From NCBI GenBank assembly GCA_016169945.1, contig JADLSH010000008.1, forward strand, positions 62,001 through 126,000: a DNA stretch of 64,000 nt, given 5' to 3'. The translations under genes were made by a program, and so were the position numbers. Positions 11,539 to 24,200 of the stretch are shown one piece after another. The notes beneath the pieces were generated by a model that was given only the letters and a program-made list of their open reading frames with translations, was not told the origin of the DNA and searched no databases. Origin of the DNA: Trachythela sp. YZ-2020 (Eukaryota; Cnidaria; Anthozoa; Malacalcyonacea; Clavulariidae). Positions within the stretch are counted from its first letter, which is position 1. Every line of letters begins with the position of its first letter.

Positions 11539-11732
11539 ATACGGGGTGCATAAAAAAATGTCGACCCCCCAAATTCAAAACAGCAACAACCCATTGCATT
11601 AATTCGACAGCTCTCATCCTAAATTTCATGATTACAAGAACCTGTGTTTTAACACATCGATTCATTCTCAGCTGTCAGATTATTACAACAGGCCATGGCA
11701 AAGGGTTCACCCTTCCTTGATTACACCCCGTA
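11539..11732. mobile_element. ~194-bp MITE with ATACGGGGTG ends
   Basis: Left ATACGGGGTGCATAA and right TGATTACACCCCGTAT are imperfect inverted repeats flanked by TA-rich sequence. No coding capacity. It lies within the 3' part of the minus-strand LINE. Confidence 0.65.
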
Positions 11733-11930
11733 TATTATAATATAATATAAAACTACAAAGCATATTGTAATAAATACTATAAATAGAACGAGATTAGCAA
11801 AACATTCAAACAGGAGCGATTGGTGAATCATAATACGATTGAATCAACTCACTTACACCGATTAAGTTGATGCGCGAAACATCATCATTCACTCCTATTT
11901 GAGCGTTTTGCATAAAGTTTACTCTATGTG

Positions 11931-13225
11931 TTATGACCTATGTCTATGACAAGAACAGTCCCGCACCAGACTCCATGTGCACGTTATATCCAAGTTAAAA
12001 GTTGAGTTCAGCTGCAATGTATATACATCTTTGACAAAGTTTTTAAATAGAGATAAGCTAGAGAAGTTCTTAGCAGGGCCAGTGATTATGATATTGTTCC
12101 AGAGCTTGATTATACGATTAAAATATGAAGCTTGGAAAGTGCTGGTTCTACAGTATGGAGTTTTTAATGTTCCTGCTTGACTTAACCTAGTGCGACCGTG
12201 CGAGACAAAGGAAACAAACTTAGAGATGTCCAATTTGATGTAACCATACATGGCCGTGTGAAAGAATACCAGATCCTTAACTTCTCTGTCGTAGCACAGT
12301 GGAAGTAACTTCAAAGTTATTAATCTATCTCTATAGGACTGTTCTCCTCTTCTTTGCTTGAGTATCCACCTGGTGGCTCTTCTTTGGACATTTCCCAACT
12401 TGACTTTCAGCGAGACATGTGCTGGAGACCAGACCTGGGTGGCATAGTTAAGGGGGTCCTCTACCAAATTTTTTTTTTACTGTTAATCTAATGATATGAA
12501 ACACTTCTTTTAGTATGTTGTTGGGCTAGATACCCTGACCAAAAAAAGGTATAGTTGGAAGAAGTGGTTGCCATGGTTACCAAGATAAAAGACCCCATAT
12601 GGTGAAATATGGGGTCTTTTATAAGCATGATAACTAAAAAAGTATTAATGTTAAAGACATAGAATAACTTTTATTTATTAACTAACGACATTATCTAGGA
12701 GATGAAGTAAAATTGTTAGCATATGTGTTATAATAAATGTTTTACGCCATGAATACTAAAAATGAACATCACTATCCTCACTTAAGATATTACAATTTCA
12801 AAATTATTGAAGATAGGGTAATTATTTTACTATGTCTCCTAGAGCAGGTTATATAGAGTAAGCCCTGAAAATTTCAGCAAGATAGCTTTAATTCTTCTTA
12901 AGATATCCTGCGCGCAATATTGTTAATTACACGTTTTCGGTAATTTGAGAAAAACAGCTTTAAAGTCAAATATTTAGTTTATTTACAAGATAATCACTTA
13001 GGAATGTGCTCTTTTTCTCCGATTTAAAGCAATTTTCATGAACTAAAAACCCATGGAGGTTATTGAGAAGGCTTTAAAGTATATAATTATTGGTTTTCTA
13101 AAATTTCATAAATATTTTGAAAACCGTAAAAAATTTGGTATAGGACCCCCTTAAGGTGGCACTTCACCAGGGAAAGATAGAGAGAACGACGGGCTTTCGT
13201 GTCAGTCAGCAAAGGGCAAGTTCTA
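11931..13225 (-). pseudogene. LINE RT C-terminal domain, interrupted by a TTAA element
   Basis: On the minus strand a 5'-truncated frame reads from about 13225 through a LINE thumb/C-terminal region. Recognisable pieces are CHLNYATQVWSPAHV, NVQRRATRWIL, ITLKLLPLCYDREVKDLVFF and FFNRIIKLWNN-like YFNRIIKLWNN. The frame is interrupted at 12452-13150. If that insert and one TTAA are left out, the frame runs straight across the junction. It stops at 11931. Confidence 0.85.
12448..13154. mobile_element. Non-autonomous piggyBac-like element (699 bp plus TTAA duplication)
   Basis: TTAA at 12448-12451 and 13151-13154 flanks inverted ends GGGGGTCCTCTACCAAATTT and its near-perfect complement at 13131-13150. 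An internal hairpin (GACCCCATATGG..) lies at about 12590-12620. There is no transposase. TTAA target choice and single-TTAA reconstruction of the host reading frame identify the superfamily. Confidence 0.88.
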
Positions 13226-13307
13226 CGTAAGAGTCCAATAAAATAGTCCAATATAAGAGTCCAATAGAGTTCGTTTCCCTCTTGAAATAAAGTTTTACTT
13301 CTACTAT

Positions 13308-13400
13308 TATGTTTTCACATACCCGGGTGTAAATATCCGAGCTGAATTAGTACCCTCGCACGGCGCTTCGCGCCAGCTCGGGGATCATTAAAGTCGAGGA
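13308..13400 (+). repeat. Right half of dispersed repeat X
   Basis: CACATACCCGGGTGTAAATA and CCCTCGCACGGCGCTTCGCG match 24549-24620 closely. It continues the half at 11180-11281 after the LINE insertion. Confidence 0.75.
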
Positions 13401-13806
13401 ATGTATTTACTCTTGGTTTCAGTTTGCTTTTCAAAACGCGATTCTAATATTAGTTCAAAATTACGTAACGTTGCCCTTACTAATTAGCCAACTTCCAATG
13501 AAATTACAATCCGTGGGTCTTAGGGTCATTCATTTTTTTACAGTTTTGAAAAATGAAAATTGCTTAAAATTGAACAAAAATCATTTTTCATTTCTAGAAA
13601 AATGAAAAATGAATTTAAAAATTTCATTTTTAAAATTAAAATTATCGGAAAATGAAAACGTTTCACTCAAATTCTTAAGTTTCAAATTCTGGGGTCATTC
13701 ATTTTTCGCAATTTCGAAAAAGGAGAAATGAAAATAACGATTGCTTATTTTTTATTTTTTATTTTTGCGTGCAACCCAGTTTACTTTATATTCACATTCT
13801 TTCAAA

Positions 13807-14030
13807 ATGGCGGCACTAGAAGATCTTGTGAGTGTTGAAGCTGTTCGTGAACTATCCCGAAATCATACGCTAGAAGAAGTTGCTGATAATTTACAGATGA
13901 TTTTTACAAATCAGAGAGGGTTAAAAGTGTTAAAAGTATAAAACGATTTTGTGAAAACATGGAATACGAAAGAGAAATTGTGTTACTGATGACGAACTTG
14001 ATCCAATTGTCCAAGCATATGTACAACAGG
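13807..14030 (+). pseudogene. First exon of an integrase-like gene (left arm copy)
   Basis: Begins MAALEDLVSVEAVRELSRN and continues, with single-base frame changes, to CEKHGIRKRN..CVTDDELDPIVQAYVQQ, ending at a splice donor (CAACAG|GTAACA). The mirror-image copy in the right arm is at about 14250-14473 on the minus strand. The start resembles the N-terminus of integrase-core/DDE proteins that are repeated in cnidarian and fish genomes. That assignment is from memory of the family's look and is tentative. Confidence 0.45.
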
Positions 14031-14766
14031 TAACAATTTCATATGCATAGAATAACATACTTCGATCACGATGCGTCTACTATTGAAATTCATAAGATGT
14101 AGTATGATATAATCCGTGGTAGGCCAACCTGCAACATCACCCGTAACATTATGAGACTACCACGGATTATATCATACTACATCTTATGAATTTCAATAGT
14201 AGACGCATCGTGATCGAAGTATGTTATTCTATGCATATAAAATTGTTACCTGTTGTACAGATGCTTGGACAATTTGATCAAGTTCGTCATCTAGTAACAC
14301 AATTTCTCTTTCGTATTCCATGTTTTTCACAAAATCGTTTTATACTTTTAACACTTAACCCTCTCTGATTTGGAAACATCATCTATAAATTATCAGCAAC
14401 TTCTTCTAGCGTATGATTTCGGGAAAGTTCACGAACAGCTTCAACACTCACAAGATCTTCTAGTGCCGCCATTTTGAAAGAATGTGAATATAAAGTAAAC
14501 TGGGTTGCACGCAAAAATAGAAAATAAGCAATCGTTATTTTCATTTCTCATTTTTCGAAATTGCGAAAAATGAATGGGCCCAGAATTTGAAACTTAAGAA
14601 TTTGAGTGAAACGTTTTCATTTTCCGATAATTTGAAATTTAAAAAATGAAATTTTTAAATTCATTTTTCATTTTTCTAGAAATGAAAAATGATTTTTGTT
14701 CAATTTTAAGCAATTTTCATTTTTCAAAACTGTAAAAAAATGAATGACCCTAAAACCCACGGATTA

Positions 14767-14957
14767 ATTACACAACAAATGTTCCAAATTTGCAACCTAA
14801 GTTCGAAATTAGGTTGCTAAGTTCAAAACTAGGTTCCAAAGTACGTTCCGAATTACGAATTGACATTAGATCGGAACGTACTTTGGAACCTAGTTTTGAA
14901 CTTAGCAACCTAATTTTGAACTTAGGTTGCAAATTTGGAACATTTGTTGTGTAATTT
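14767..14957. mobile_element. 190-bp palindrome nested in the right arm
   Basis: AATTACACAACAAATGTTCC at the left and its complement at the right enclose two arms around GAATTACGAATTGACATTAG. The left arm of the host palindrome lacks it (13480-13510), so it inserted after the large palindrome formed. Confidence 0.85.
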
Positions 14958-15059
14958 CATTGCAAGTTGGCTAATTAGTAAACAACGTTACGTAATTTTG
15001 AACTAATATTAGAATCGCGTTTTGAAAAGCAAACTGAAACCGAGAGTAAAACTTGCTTG

Positions 15060-15239
15060 GGTTTGCTGTGTTCATATTTGTTACCCTGACAACTGGGTAA
15101 TATTCCGCCATCTTGTTTTTACAACTCTTCGAAACTAAATCTAATAACGTTGCAACGCTACATTTTTATACCTTAAAACTTGGACGTAGGTTTAAATAGC
15201 AACTCAAGATAACTATATTTGCTCCAAAGCAGTTGGAAA
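15060..15239 (+). promoter_or_regulatory. IFT74: Probable IFT74 promoter and 5' UTR
   Basis: Single-copy sequence between the palindrome and the first splice donor. No ATG lies in frame upstream of the split start codon. No TATA box or initiator can be assigned with confidence. Confidence 0.4.
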
Positions 15240-18200
15240 ATGTAAGTAAAGTTTTGTGGTGAGCATATTCAGAATTTTGTTTATATCTCCATGGCCCATA
15301 TTATGGTATTGCTACTCTAGCTACTGAATTAATAATAAGTGCCTAAAATTAGTGAGATGACAAGCTTCTTTGATGTGTAACATTTTAAAGAAGGTTTGAA
15401 ATAACTCCATATTTAATACAAGTCAACGTGGATTCAAATATACAGTACGTATGATTACAGCATTTATTTTATAATATACTATATAGATATATTTGAAATT
15501 TAATCCAAATAATCATTGAATATAAACGCCATCAAATACACTTCATTGAATACTCACATTACTTGAGTACAGCCTATGTAATAGCAATGATACTATCCCG
15601 GTCAGAATAACAGAATATTGATACCCAGACAGGAATCTTTGTAGTGTGCGAAGAAGATCTTCTCCGCGCCATTTCTTGCGAGATCATCTGCATCCACGCC
15701 AAAACTATAAAAGTGTTTGCTATGCAGCGGTTGAAATTTCACTTGGGCTTAAAATCCGCACTTAGCGCACTAATTGTATACTAATTAATTCATAAATTCA
15801 AGTTACTGTACATCACATGAAGTACAACAAGATGAAGTATTGTTATCCGCGCAAATTTTTTTTCTCCGCGCCACTTGCAAAGTTTCCAGTCTGGATTGAT
15901 ACTAACAATTCAGCTAATTATCACCATTCACCTGGCCACCAAAACTACTTTGTTCCCTCCTTGATGCTTTCCAATAAACAAAGTATGCGAAGTCATACTT
16001 CATACAAACGTGGACATATTCTAGATCATATTCACAATAATGTCGTCAACATATCAGGATAATCTAAGGGATAGCAATTGTGAAGTCATCTGGGTTCATA
16101 TTCTGACTCCCAAGAGGCATCCCATGCATAATAATTGGCACTGTTTACCCCCCTCCAAGTGCTGATGACCAGTCAATTTTAGATTACCTCCTTAAAAGTA
16201 TGTCTGGCTCAACAATTGAAGCTCGGTTCCCTAATAGTAGAGTTATCTTTACTTGGAGATTTCAATAAGTTGAACATCTCAAAAATATTGTTAAACTCAA
16301 ACAGGTTGTTGGGTTCCCAACACACGGCCAATACATATTAGATCTTAATACTAACTAACCTAAAGGACTTTTATGACACTCCAACTATAGCTTTCTCCCT
16401 GTGGCTCTCTCCGACCATCACACTGTTAAAGGTCAACCACTATAGTGCAACCTAGAGACTCGAAGTAAAAAAATAACTGTAAAATTAGAACTGGGACCTG
16501 CAACGAACTAAACGACTGGCAATGGGAACATACTTGGAATCAATCGAATCCAATATTTAATTGAGTGTATGAGATTGTTCAACAAACTACGAAAATTAGC
16601 ACACAGGATTAGTTTAATGAGAAAATAGAGTTCTTAGGCCAAAAAAAAATTATGTTTCTGGTCAGCGCACGCATAATTTTTAACTGTGCGTGTCAACATT
16701 TTTATTTCTTATCCTTGCAAAATGAAGTACTCTTAAACTCTATTAAACCTGCAAATTTGGTCACAGTTAATAGTATTAAAAGCATAAAAAATCACTATAC
16801 ACTTTATAGAGAATAGAAAAAATTAAATACTCACCCATTTCTCCAAAAAAGCACCTCCTTGTTAACTCTTAAGAAAAAAGGAGCCCTGGGAAAATTCTGC
16901 ACAAACCCACTGACCAGAAACAGAATATTTTTTTTGGCTTTATGGCATCAAACATTGACTTCCAGTATAAAAAATATCACTTCCATATATATGTTATTGT
17001 TCATTTATATTTTTTATTTGCTATGATTTATTATAATAGATATTATTGTTATCTTTCTGTTAACTATGATTAGTGGCTGATTTTTGGGGAGAACGATGGT
17101 GCGCTTATATGTGGATTTTTGTAGGCGCATGTGCCTCTAAACAGTGATTTTCACTCGAAAAAACCTCTAAAAATTGTAAATATTCACTTATAGGCACATG
17201 CACTTATATGCGGGGATTGTCATCCAGTAACTTGGTTGCAGTCACAGAGCACCTTTGACACCAATATGATCTTCCACACCAATACAATGTTAAACATACA
17301 TTGATATAAGGTTGAGGAGGGAAAGCAAACGTTTATTAAGATAATGCCAATGAGCTAATAATGCATTCCCCCCTCTCATGGAATTATATTCAATTTGACA
17401 GATGCTTTGCTCTTTACATTTTACAATCGACTATTGCAATCTGTAATATTTCCACTTCATCATCTGTCCAGATGTAGGCTGCGCGCGGGCTCTAGCTGTT
17501 TTTCGGTAGCCCTTTCTCTGAAGATTTTGCCTAATATCAAGTTGATCAAGACAGAATGAAAAAGTACATGTACTGTATGGCAATATGAAAATAGCCCGAG
17601 TTATTCCATTATATAAAGCTGGAGATCAACAACTATTGGTTAATTATAGGCCGATCTCTATCTTACCTTCCTTTTCAAAATTTTTAGAGAGAATATAGTA
17701 TATAATCGCTTAATAAAATTTATCGACTTATTTCTCTACGTGACAATATCTCGGCAGCAATTGATCATAAAGAATATTCTGTAGGCTGGGGGTATTTCTA
17801 GATCTGTCAGAAGCATTTGATACTGTAAATCATAATATTCTGCTCAATAAACTACAATACTATGTAATACTAATGTTAGAGTTAGAGTGGTTTAAAAGTT
17901 ACTTGTCTAACAGATACAATTAGTATAACTCAGCAGGGGTGGATCCAGGCTCATTTTTTAGGGGGGTGCACCCTTCCACCACCAGCGCAAATTATGTCAA
18001 AGATATGCCATAGATCATCGTGAAAATTTCAGTATGGACTCGTTGATGCTGTCTTTTTGTGGGGGTGTGCACCCCCCCTGAGTGTGGACGGTTGAAAGTG
18101 ATCTGAAAATCCTAGTGTGCATGGACGTGTGGGTATTTGTGTCCATTATAGGACAGTAACCAAAAACGGATTAGTGTAAATGTAGCCTACGAGGGCTGGT

Positions 18201-21200
18201 AATGGTAGTCATATTCAGAAACATGACAATATTACTGCCACTAATGATTAAACATAAATTAAGCACATTTAATTACATTATGTAGTAGTTACTATTTGTG
18301 TCACATACAGGAGTAATTTTGGAAAGAGACCTCCATCTGGTGCACTGAGGCCAGGGACTAAAGGACGAATGGCTCAAGGAAGCAGTATCCTTTTTATATT
18401 ACCGGTACAGCTTTAAGTGAAAGTAACAAGTTGTCCATAATAATAGCAATTCTAGTAAGACAATCTATATACTAGAAATGGTGGGACATTATAATGTCTT
18501 AAATTGATTACTTTCCAGTATTTAAAGAAGAATTCAACGATTTCATTCAGTTCTTTCGTGATTTGCTCACGAATTATTAATGAGCATGAGAATGTGATTT
18601 GACCAACATATATACACTAAATAATGAGATGCGTCACAGTTGTACACTATCCCTCGCCCCCCTGAAAATCAAATACTGTCAAAAACAATCCACGAGAATG
18701 GTATGTTAGTGTAGTATCACTCATTGTATTGTCATTTTTCCCATTTTCCTTCACTCAAGTTTTAATGTGAGGCATGGGAAGACCACCAGGTAAAATCACA
18801 ATGTGAATTTCTATTTAGTTATAATATACAGTATTTACTGCATGTACTTGTTCAAGTATCCCTGCAAATGCGGCATGTACAAAAATCCATTTGTGTGTGT
18901 AAAATCATGATTCATTACAATTAGTTTATCATGCATATTACCAAATTATAATATACTGGATATGAATATGCGCCACTCTCCATGTATGATCATGACAGAT
19001 GACAAATGTTTTTCCCTTGCCAATTTTAACAGTCAAATCCTTTCTGTTCATTCATGTGATTTGTCAATAATACATTGTGATAGACTATTCAATTAAAATT
19101 CTATTGTATGGACTCCACACAATGGAACACCACACAATGAAACACCATGATTATTTGATATGCAACAAAGCGTTCAATTCGCATGCCCAGAGATCTCATC
19201 GTAAGTGCAAATAATATCACCATGATGTTTTCCATAAACACAAGAACAAGTTTGTGATGGAAATATTTTTGTTTCCTAGCACTTTGTATTAAGCATAATC
19301 CACACACATGACAGACATTCAAAAACTGTGTGTTGCATTATTGAAAATATTTTCTAATCATGGTGTAGTAAAGTAAAAATTAAAGCTTCCTTCACATAAG
19401 AACGGATGCATTTGAAACTGGACTGTAATTTGCACGATTTTGCCAAATGAATGCGTTCATACGCGGGGACCACATAAATTCGAAAGCATCAAACCGTACG
19501 ATTTCCATTTTCAGATCAAATAGAAAATTTCGAATTCGTTCGGTCTCATGTGAACGAAGCCAAAATGCCCTGAAGAAGATTTTGTTTTTTTAATTTTGTA
19601 TGGTGATATTTTCTTTTTCACATTTTTTTATGATGATTAAAGGAACTGGAACGGTAAGTCTTACTGCTCCATAGAAATTATTTGGACTGTTTAATTTTAT
19701 ATATTGCTTGAAGGTAGGGAACCAGGTTGGGAAGACAATGCCATGGAAACGAGGTGTTCGATTAACCAACTTGTTTCCTATTCTAAAATAAATCCAAAAT
19801 ATTTGTTGGATTTTTTACCCCAAACAGTACAACAAAGTTCAGTATTACCTTCAGGAAATTATTATAAACTTTACCCTTAAACGTTTCCTTCAACGTACAT
19901 GCACTACTTTACTATGGGATATAAATCATTACATATACCGTAATATAATATCGATAATTAAGTTAATAATTCGCTTATAAGCTGAGAAATAAATGAACTC
20001 AACAATGTAAAACAAACATTGTAGATCCCAGGAAGTGCAAGACCTGGAACACGTGGTGGTGGTGATGGTGGAATGGGAGGTTTGTACATTATCTTACACC
20101 TGATTCGTTGTAATTCTTATTTCTTTCAAGAATATGACTTTTGAAAATAACTTAGTCTAAAATTTGTTTGTCTGCCATTGTTGACTTAACACAGAAGCAT
20201 ACACACTACTTTGCTGACACAGGTGATTACGTATGGGTCATTTCCATGCAGGAATGCCGTTTGTATCTTGCCACTTATAATCTATTTTTTATTGATGTTG
20301 TATTCCTAATTTTTATATATTTTATAACAATTATATTTGTACATATCCAATTTGGAAATTTGTTAAAACATAAAGCTATTAACAAATGTGACTCTTAAAC
20401 CATAGAAACTTCGCGCCCCAAAACTTAAGACGCTGAATCCAAAAACACTAGTCGCCGAAACCGACTTTGTATATAGATTTATTTATTGTGAATGTTCCTG
20501 TTTTAGAAATGAACGTTATTTCTTCCAGCTTTGAACTCTCAGATCCGGGTGACTGACCGTCCAATGACAAGACAAGGTCTTGGTATTACCACGGGAGCTA
20601 AAGGTACATCCACTCCTGCTTGAAGGTCTTTCTATCATAAAATACGTTAGAAAAGTTAAGAACCGTTGATAATGGTGGAATTGTGTGATTTACGTATCAA
20701 GGCTCTTTTCCACTCATCGCATAAACTGTGGAGCATTGTGATTGGATGAAAGTACTCGCAGCGAGTTTGTTTTTGCGACGAGTGGAAAACAACTGTATAT
20801 AACTTTATACACAGTCAGTTTAACAACCCTAACCAAATGTCATCATCGACTATGATATAGGAATAGAATGAGGGTTATACAAGAATTTTGGATATATATG
20901 GTATATCACGATTAGATTGTAAGGATTAGGGTTAAAGCTTTGAACAAGGCTCGAAATAGTTTAAAGGTTAAAAAAATGCCGTATTTAGATTTAGAGAAAG
21001 TTAAAGTAGAAATTATGTGCTTTGTTTTGTATATATATATATGTCAACAAAAATGCTTGTCTCAGTAAATATTGATTATGTCATTCAAACACAGGCCCAC
21101 ACAGACAAGTGCAAGATAAATCTTACTTCATGGGACAGCTGAGGTATTGTGACCATAGCCTGTTAATATGTTGGGCGTTCACACTATTTCTAATATTTAT

Positions 21201-24200
21201 TCTTTTCTTACTAGGGCGAAAGTTTCAGAACTAACAACAGAGATAGCAAAAATGCAGAAAGATATTGATAAATATACGCAAGAGCATGAAACGTACCTTA
21301 CTTATGAGAAAAGGTAAAATATGCCTCTGCTTGCCAGACTCTGCTTGCCAGAATCTGCTTGATTTAGATAGTAATCTATTGGTCTGGACATAACTGTAAT
21401 ACCGGATAGTACACACTCATATAGGATGAAGTTGTCTAAACACTTTACGGCAGGGTTATATGAAGATATACTAAACACAGAGCCAAGGGTGCGAGCTTGG
21501 ACTCAGGACTCGGCCAAGATAAACAATTTTGTCAAATCTATCCGATAGAGCCACTTTAATACATATAAACTCAACCATAGGCGGATTTTCAGATTTTGCT
21601 ATGGGGGGGTGCCGAAAATTTAGGGGGGGTGCCAAAAATTTAGGGGGAGAGGTGAGCGACAGGGTGCTGCGTCCATGTCATGCTTTTATAGGAAACGACC
21701 AGGGAAGAAAGGAAATATGTCCGAGCTCGAGTCCTGAGCTCGAGTCCTGAGCTCGAGTCCTGAGCTCGAGTCCTGAGCTCGAGTCCTGAGCTCGAGTCCT
21801 GAGCTCGAGTCCTGAGCTCGAGTCCTGAGCTCGAGTCCTGAGCTCGAGTCCTGAGCTCGAGTCCTGAGCTCGAGTCCTGAGCTCGAGTCCTGAGCTCGAG
21901 TCCTGAGCTCGAGTCCTGAGCTCGAGTCCTGAGCTCGAGTCCTGAGCTCGAGTCCTGAGCTCGAGTCCTGAGCTCGAGTCCTGAGCTCGAGTCCTGAGCT
22001 CGAGTCCTGAGCTCGAGTCCTGAGCTCGAGTGCTTGACTCTGTATTTAGACACCCTCAGTTATATGCGGATGGTACACAATACATATAGATAGATAGATA
22101 GATAGATATTTTAATAGCTGTTCCCTACAGGGCTTTTCAACGACCATTTACATTACGACTACAGAGACATTACACAGACATGAACAGACCGAGGTAAACC
22201 ATAAGCTTACAAATGGCGCCTCTAGCAGCCGCTATTAGTTCATACCCCTTTTATGATCTGCACATGCAACTAGGTGTTGATTTTGAAGAGGGGGGGAAAC
22301 CGGAGTACCCGGAGAAAAACCCTCGAAGCACGGGAGAGATCAACTACGACAACTCTATTCACATGAGTCCCTAGTTGTTGCGAGTCGACACGAAGACTGT
22401 GCCCAGGTGGTAACCCATCCAGTCACTGACCTCGCCCGACCGGGCTTAACTTGGAACTTAGTGGTGAAAGGCGACGCGCTAGCCGTGTGCGCCACCCGTA
22501 CAATATGGTAAACCGATTATATTTCCCTATACGGATCTCCAAGCCGGTAAATAATATTTTTATTTCTTTTATATAATTTTAAAAACAAAAACATTGGCTC
22601 TATGGATTTAAATCTCGCGCGGTCCGTACAGCCTCATACGGACCGCTCGCGTAGCCAATCAGATTGCAGAAACCCTAGAATATGAATTCGGACCGCAAAA
22701 ACCCAGTTAACCGTTACATGTATTTAACCATCTATGTATTTAACATGCAATTTTGTGGAAAACACCACCTTTAAAACTTATTACTGTTATAGATATACTT
22801 TTTTCCCGACAGTTTTTGATGGTTATGTTTTTATAGGGCGGAAAGTTTGGCATCCGAGATAAAAGATTTTCAAGGTCAACTGGCTGATTATAATACAGTA
22901 CGTACACACATATTTACTGTACATATTATATACAGTATAGCACGGGTGCCAGATGCGATTAGCGCGCTGTCTCTTACCTCTGAGTTAAGCCTGCTATACT
23001 GCAGGTCGAGGGCATGGGTAACGTCAGTGTGCTTGATAAACTCATGTAAGTTGAGATTGGTTGGTTCTCTCCTGTGCTTCGAGGGTTTTTCTCCGGTTTT
23101 ACCCTCACCAAAAACTAACCCTTAGGCACTAACCACTAACTAACTAACCCTCGGAACCTTTGTCAATTGGGTTGCAAACCTGTTAAAGCTTTCCGTCCAC
23201 CTCAGAGTGGTAAACATAATCAATTAAATAAAGGGAAATAGCACGTCTCTATAATATACAAAACAACCTCCGCAGAGGTTTCCAACTTTTTGTAAATTCC
23301 GTGAGTTTTTCCGTACTTTATATGAGGAACCGCGGACGAGTGTGTTTGTGGGCGCAAGAGAAAACGAAAACTCGTCAGCAGCGGTTCCTCGTACAAAAGT
23401 ACGGAAAAACTCACGGAATTTACAGAAAGTTGGAAACCTCTGCGGAGGAGAGAGCAAACAACCAATACTGGGTATATATAGAAACAGTAGACAATTTTCA
23501 TAAGGTAACTGAAAATTATTTTGTGAAAATTTATGTAATGGTCTTCTCATTTTTTGAAAAACAATTTTTTCCTAAAATTAAACTTCCGACTTCCGGGTTT
23601 AAAATATGCTTTATGAACTAGCAAAATGACAAAATTCAAAACAATACCGTACTAGAAATACATGCATGCAGAATCCCTCGCCCATTCGAACCACACAATA
23701 TTTACCCCAAAAAAAAGTTGTTGTAACATGAAGTACTGAGTCGATCACTGTAACCATGGCACAGACAGTGAACTCCATAAATTTTTAATATCCAGATTAT
23801 TGAGTTCCAGATATCCAGATTACCAGATTATTGAGTTCACTGGGCACAGATTAACGATATACCCATGGTAACACGCAACACTGTAAAATTATATTTCTAT
23901 TATTTTGTACAAAATGGTAAAATATTGATAAGATTATTTAATTTTAACTATAAAATTATCAATTGCCCAACTATGTAAAGTAGGTATGTTATTACGTACT
24001 CTTTTAGCTTTGATTTACTGTAAAATTCAACCTTAGAAGTCTCACAAAACATTTCGAAATTTTCATAAAACTTCAACTGTTTTTTAACAGTATTTTTATA
24101 CTTCTTTTCGCACTTGTTTTTGAGATTTAATATGTTGTTTCTTATTCTATAATGTATTTGAATTAATACTAAAATACCTTTTAAGATTAATCAATGCTGT

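Larger units (their letters stand above)
11282..13307 (-). mobile_element. LINE insertion with 8-bp target duplication, apparently 5'-inverted
   Basis: Bounded by direct TATGTTTT repeats (11274-11281, 13308-13315). RT-type coding sequence runs on the minus strand, but the last 80 bp at the right carry a plus-strand LINE-like 3' end (GAAATAAAGTTTTACTTCTA at about 13283-13302) just before the duplication. This layout fits 5' inversion by twin priming. It hosts later insertions at 11539-11732 and 12452-13150. Confidence 0.65.
13406..15050. mobile_element. 1.65 kb palindromic (foldback) element with a gene exon in each arm
   Basis: TTTACTCTTGGTTTCAGTTT at the left is answered by its complement at 15031-15050, and the two arms (about 700 bp) remain similar up to a central loop near 14120-14150. 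Both arms include the same exon-like sequence starting ATGGCGGCACTAGAAG. The right arm alone carries an extra 190-bp palindrome (14767-14957). Its end lies about 190 bp upstream of the IFT74 first exon. Confidence 0.85.
15242..18310 (+). other. IFT74: IFT74 intron 1
   Basis: Donor GTAAGT at 15242, acceptor CATACAG at 18310. It contains LINE fragments at about 16080-16450 and 17580-17930 and a GGGGTGGATCCAGG-type element fragment at about 17937-18080. Nothing else recognisable in 15250-16050. Confidence 0.75.

Noticed and set aside
21640..22053. 137-codon repetitive ORF (RTRAQDSSSGLEL units)
   Set aside because: Produced by the 13-bp intronic array.
23220..23621. Pairs of ORFs on both strands (93-108 codons)
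   Set aside because: They arise from the arms of the CTCCGCAGAGG MITE.
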